This document shows, in pieces, positions 63,272 through 64,000 of a DNA stretch of 64,000 bases. Under the pieces are notes generated by a model, which was given only the letters and a program-made list of their open reading frames with translations, was not told where the DNA came from and searched no databases. The number at the start of each line of letters is the position of its first letter. Position 1 is the first letter of the stretch. The position numbers were made by a program, and so were the translations under genes. Origin of the DNA: Hyphomicrobium_A sp963817485 (GTDB lineage Bacteria > Pseudomonadota > Alphaproteobacteria > Rhizobiales > Hyphomicrobiaceae); NCBI GenBank assembly GCA_963817485.1, contig CAWFOR010000012.1, positions 234,993-298,992 on the forward strand, in the 5' to 3' direction.

Positions 63272-64000
63272 TCACGGCTTGATCGCCACGCCCCACGGTA
63301 GGCGGCCGACCGGCACCGAGCGCTCGGCCTTGAGGCTCTGGACGTCGACGACGGTCATGTCGTTGGTCAGCCCGTTGGCGGTGTAGAGCTTCTTGCCGTC
63401 GGGCGAGAGCGCCATGTGCCAGGGCCGCTGGCCGATGAGGATGAAGTCTTTCACCTCGTAGGTCGCGGTATCGACGACGGCCAGACGATTGGCGCGGCCG
63501 ATGGCGACGAAGGCGAGCTTGCCGTCGTTGGTGAACTCGATGCCCATCGGCTGGATCAGCTCGGGGCGCACGCCGGGGATCTTGAAGCCGAATTTCCGGG
63601 TGATCTTGAGCGCCACGGGGTCGATGACCGCGACGGTGCCGCCGACCTCGGCCGAGACCCACACCTGCTTGCCGTCCGGGGTAAAGCGGGCGACCCGCGG
63701 GCGCGTGTCGACGAGAATGTTGGCCTTAACCTCGTAGGTCTCGGCGTCGATGATGTGCGCCATGCTGGTCGCCTCCGAGGTGGCGGCGACGAGCTTGTCG
63801 TCGGGGCTGACCGACATGCCCTCGGGCTCGACCCCGACCTCGATCTCGGAGAGCACCTTGCCGGTTGAGCGCTCCAGCACGGTGACGTAGCCGTCGTCCT
63901 CGTTGGCGACGAAGATGTGCTCGCCCTTGTGGTCGATGTCGAGCAACTCGGGGTCGGGCCCGGTGTCCATGCGGCGCACGACCTCGAGCTTCGCCGTGTC
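63272..64000 (-). CDS. PQQ-catabolism-associated beta-propeller protein, 5' end outside window
   Basis: About 243 residues visible; the start lies beyond the right edge. YVTN-type beta-propeller repeats: ANEDDGYVTVLERSTGKVLSEIEVGVEPEGMSVSPD, then ATSEATSMAHIIDAETYEVKANILVDTRPRV (abridged to its repeat core DTRPRVARFTPDGK), FTNDGKLAFVAIGRANRLAVVDTATYEV and TANGLTNDMTVVDVQ, ending GRLPWGVAIKP. This pattern matches beta-propeller proteins found beside PQQ-dependent alcohol dehydrogenase systems. Periplasmic. The neighbouring genes that would confirm the context are off the edge. Confidence 0.8.
   Translation of the reverse strand, partial: DTAKLEVVRRMDTGPDPELLDIDHKGEHIFVANEDDGYVTVLERSTGKVLSEIEVGVEPEGMSVSPDDKLVAATSEATSMAHIIDAETYEVKANILVDTRPRVARFTPDGKQVWVSAEVGGTVAVIDPVALKITRKFGFKIPGVRPELIQPMGIEFTNDGKLAFVAIGRANRLAVVDTATYEVKDFILIGQRPWHMALSPDGKKLYTANGLTNDMTVVDVQSLKAERSVPVGRLPWGVAIKP

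Overview
This window looks like chromosome of a high-GC alphaproteobacterium, most likely of the order Hyphomicrobiales (Rhizobiales). The pointers are family-level: an MbfA-type ferritin/VIT1 iron exporter behind a perfect Irr-type iron control element (TTTAGAA-N3-TTCTAAA), a BA14K-type secreted protein, a PhaR/PhaA/PhaB cluster, a CpdR-like receiver, an infC gene beginning with ATC, an Omp25-like beta-barrel, B12-dependent ribonucleotide reductase (NrdJ), and a PQQ-catabolism-type beta-propeller protein. I see no rRNA, tRNA, CRISPR array, prophage or insertion sequence.

Layout. 1-9.8 kb: a partial membrane protein, an unusual thiolase, the zur-znuC-znuB zinc operon, ispG, an EF-hand lipoprotein, an outer-membrane barrel, ispA (convergent with the barrel across a strong bidirectional terminator), mtgA and rpmF. 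9.9-18 kb: a small membrane protein, phaR divergent from phaA-phaB, an NYN/OST-HTH protein, gloB with a cupin, a methyltransferase and metW. 18-28.9 kb: metX-metW divergent from hisC-tyrC-chaC; nrdJ with a LexA-like tandem box; plsC, a DUF218 protein, ftsE-ftsX. 29-34.9 kb: hpt, a CpdR-like receiver, molybdenum cofactor genes (moaA, mobA-mobB) and a TRAP binding protein. 35-39.6 kb: a MarR/hydrolase pair with twin palindromes, a cupin, and the TRAP membrane subunits. 39.8-47 kb: an Mrp-family ATPase fused to DUF971, then infC, rpmI-rplT and pheS-pheT. 47-64 kb: type II NADH dehydrogenase, a lytic transglycosylase, mbfA, a gene-poor stretch with palindromic repeats, a P460-type cytochrome, lepA, several small secreted proteins, cspA, infA, a secreted nuclease, a diguanylate cyclase, a periplasmic glucan biosynthesis protein and a beta-propeller protein.

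Most of the content is core metabolism, translation, cell envelope and metal homeostasis. Regulation can be read at several places: the Irr box at mbfA, paired MarR-type palindromes, a GTTC-N7-ATTC-N7-GTTC element beside a good nrdJ promoter, and divergent promoters between metX and hisC.

Data-quality point: seven otherwise well-conserved genes (metW, metX, nrdJ, moaA, a cupin, dctM, lepA) are interrupted by about eight 1-nt indels, several in short homopolymers, and in each case a single-base correction restores a normal family length. I read these mainly as residual assembly or sequencing indels rather than gene decay, and describe those genes as whole with the shift positions. I did not find a convincing new multi-gene system. 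The best leads are the DUF971-fused Mrp protein, the nrdJ upstream element, the thiolase lacking its second catalytic cysteine, and several perfect palindromes not tied to a known regulator.
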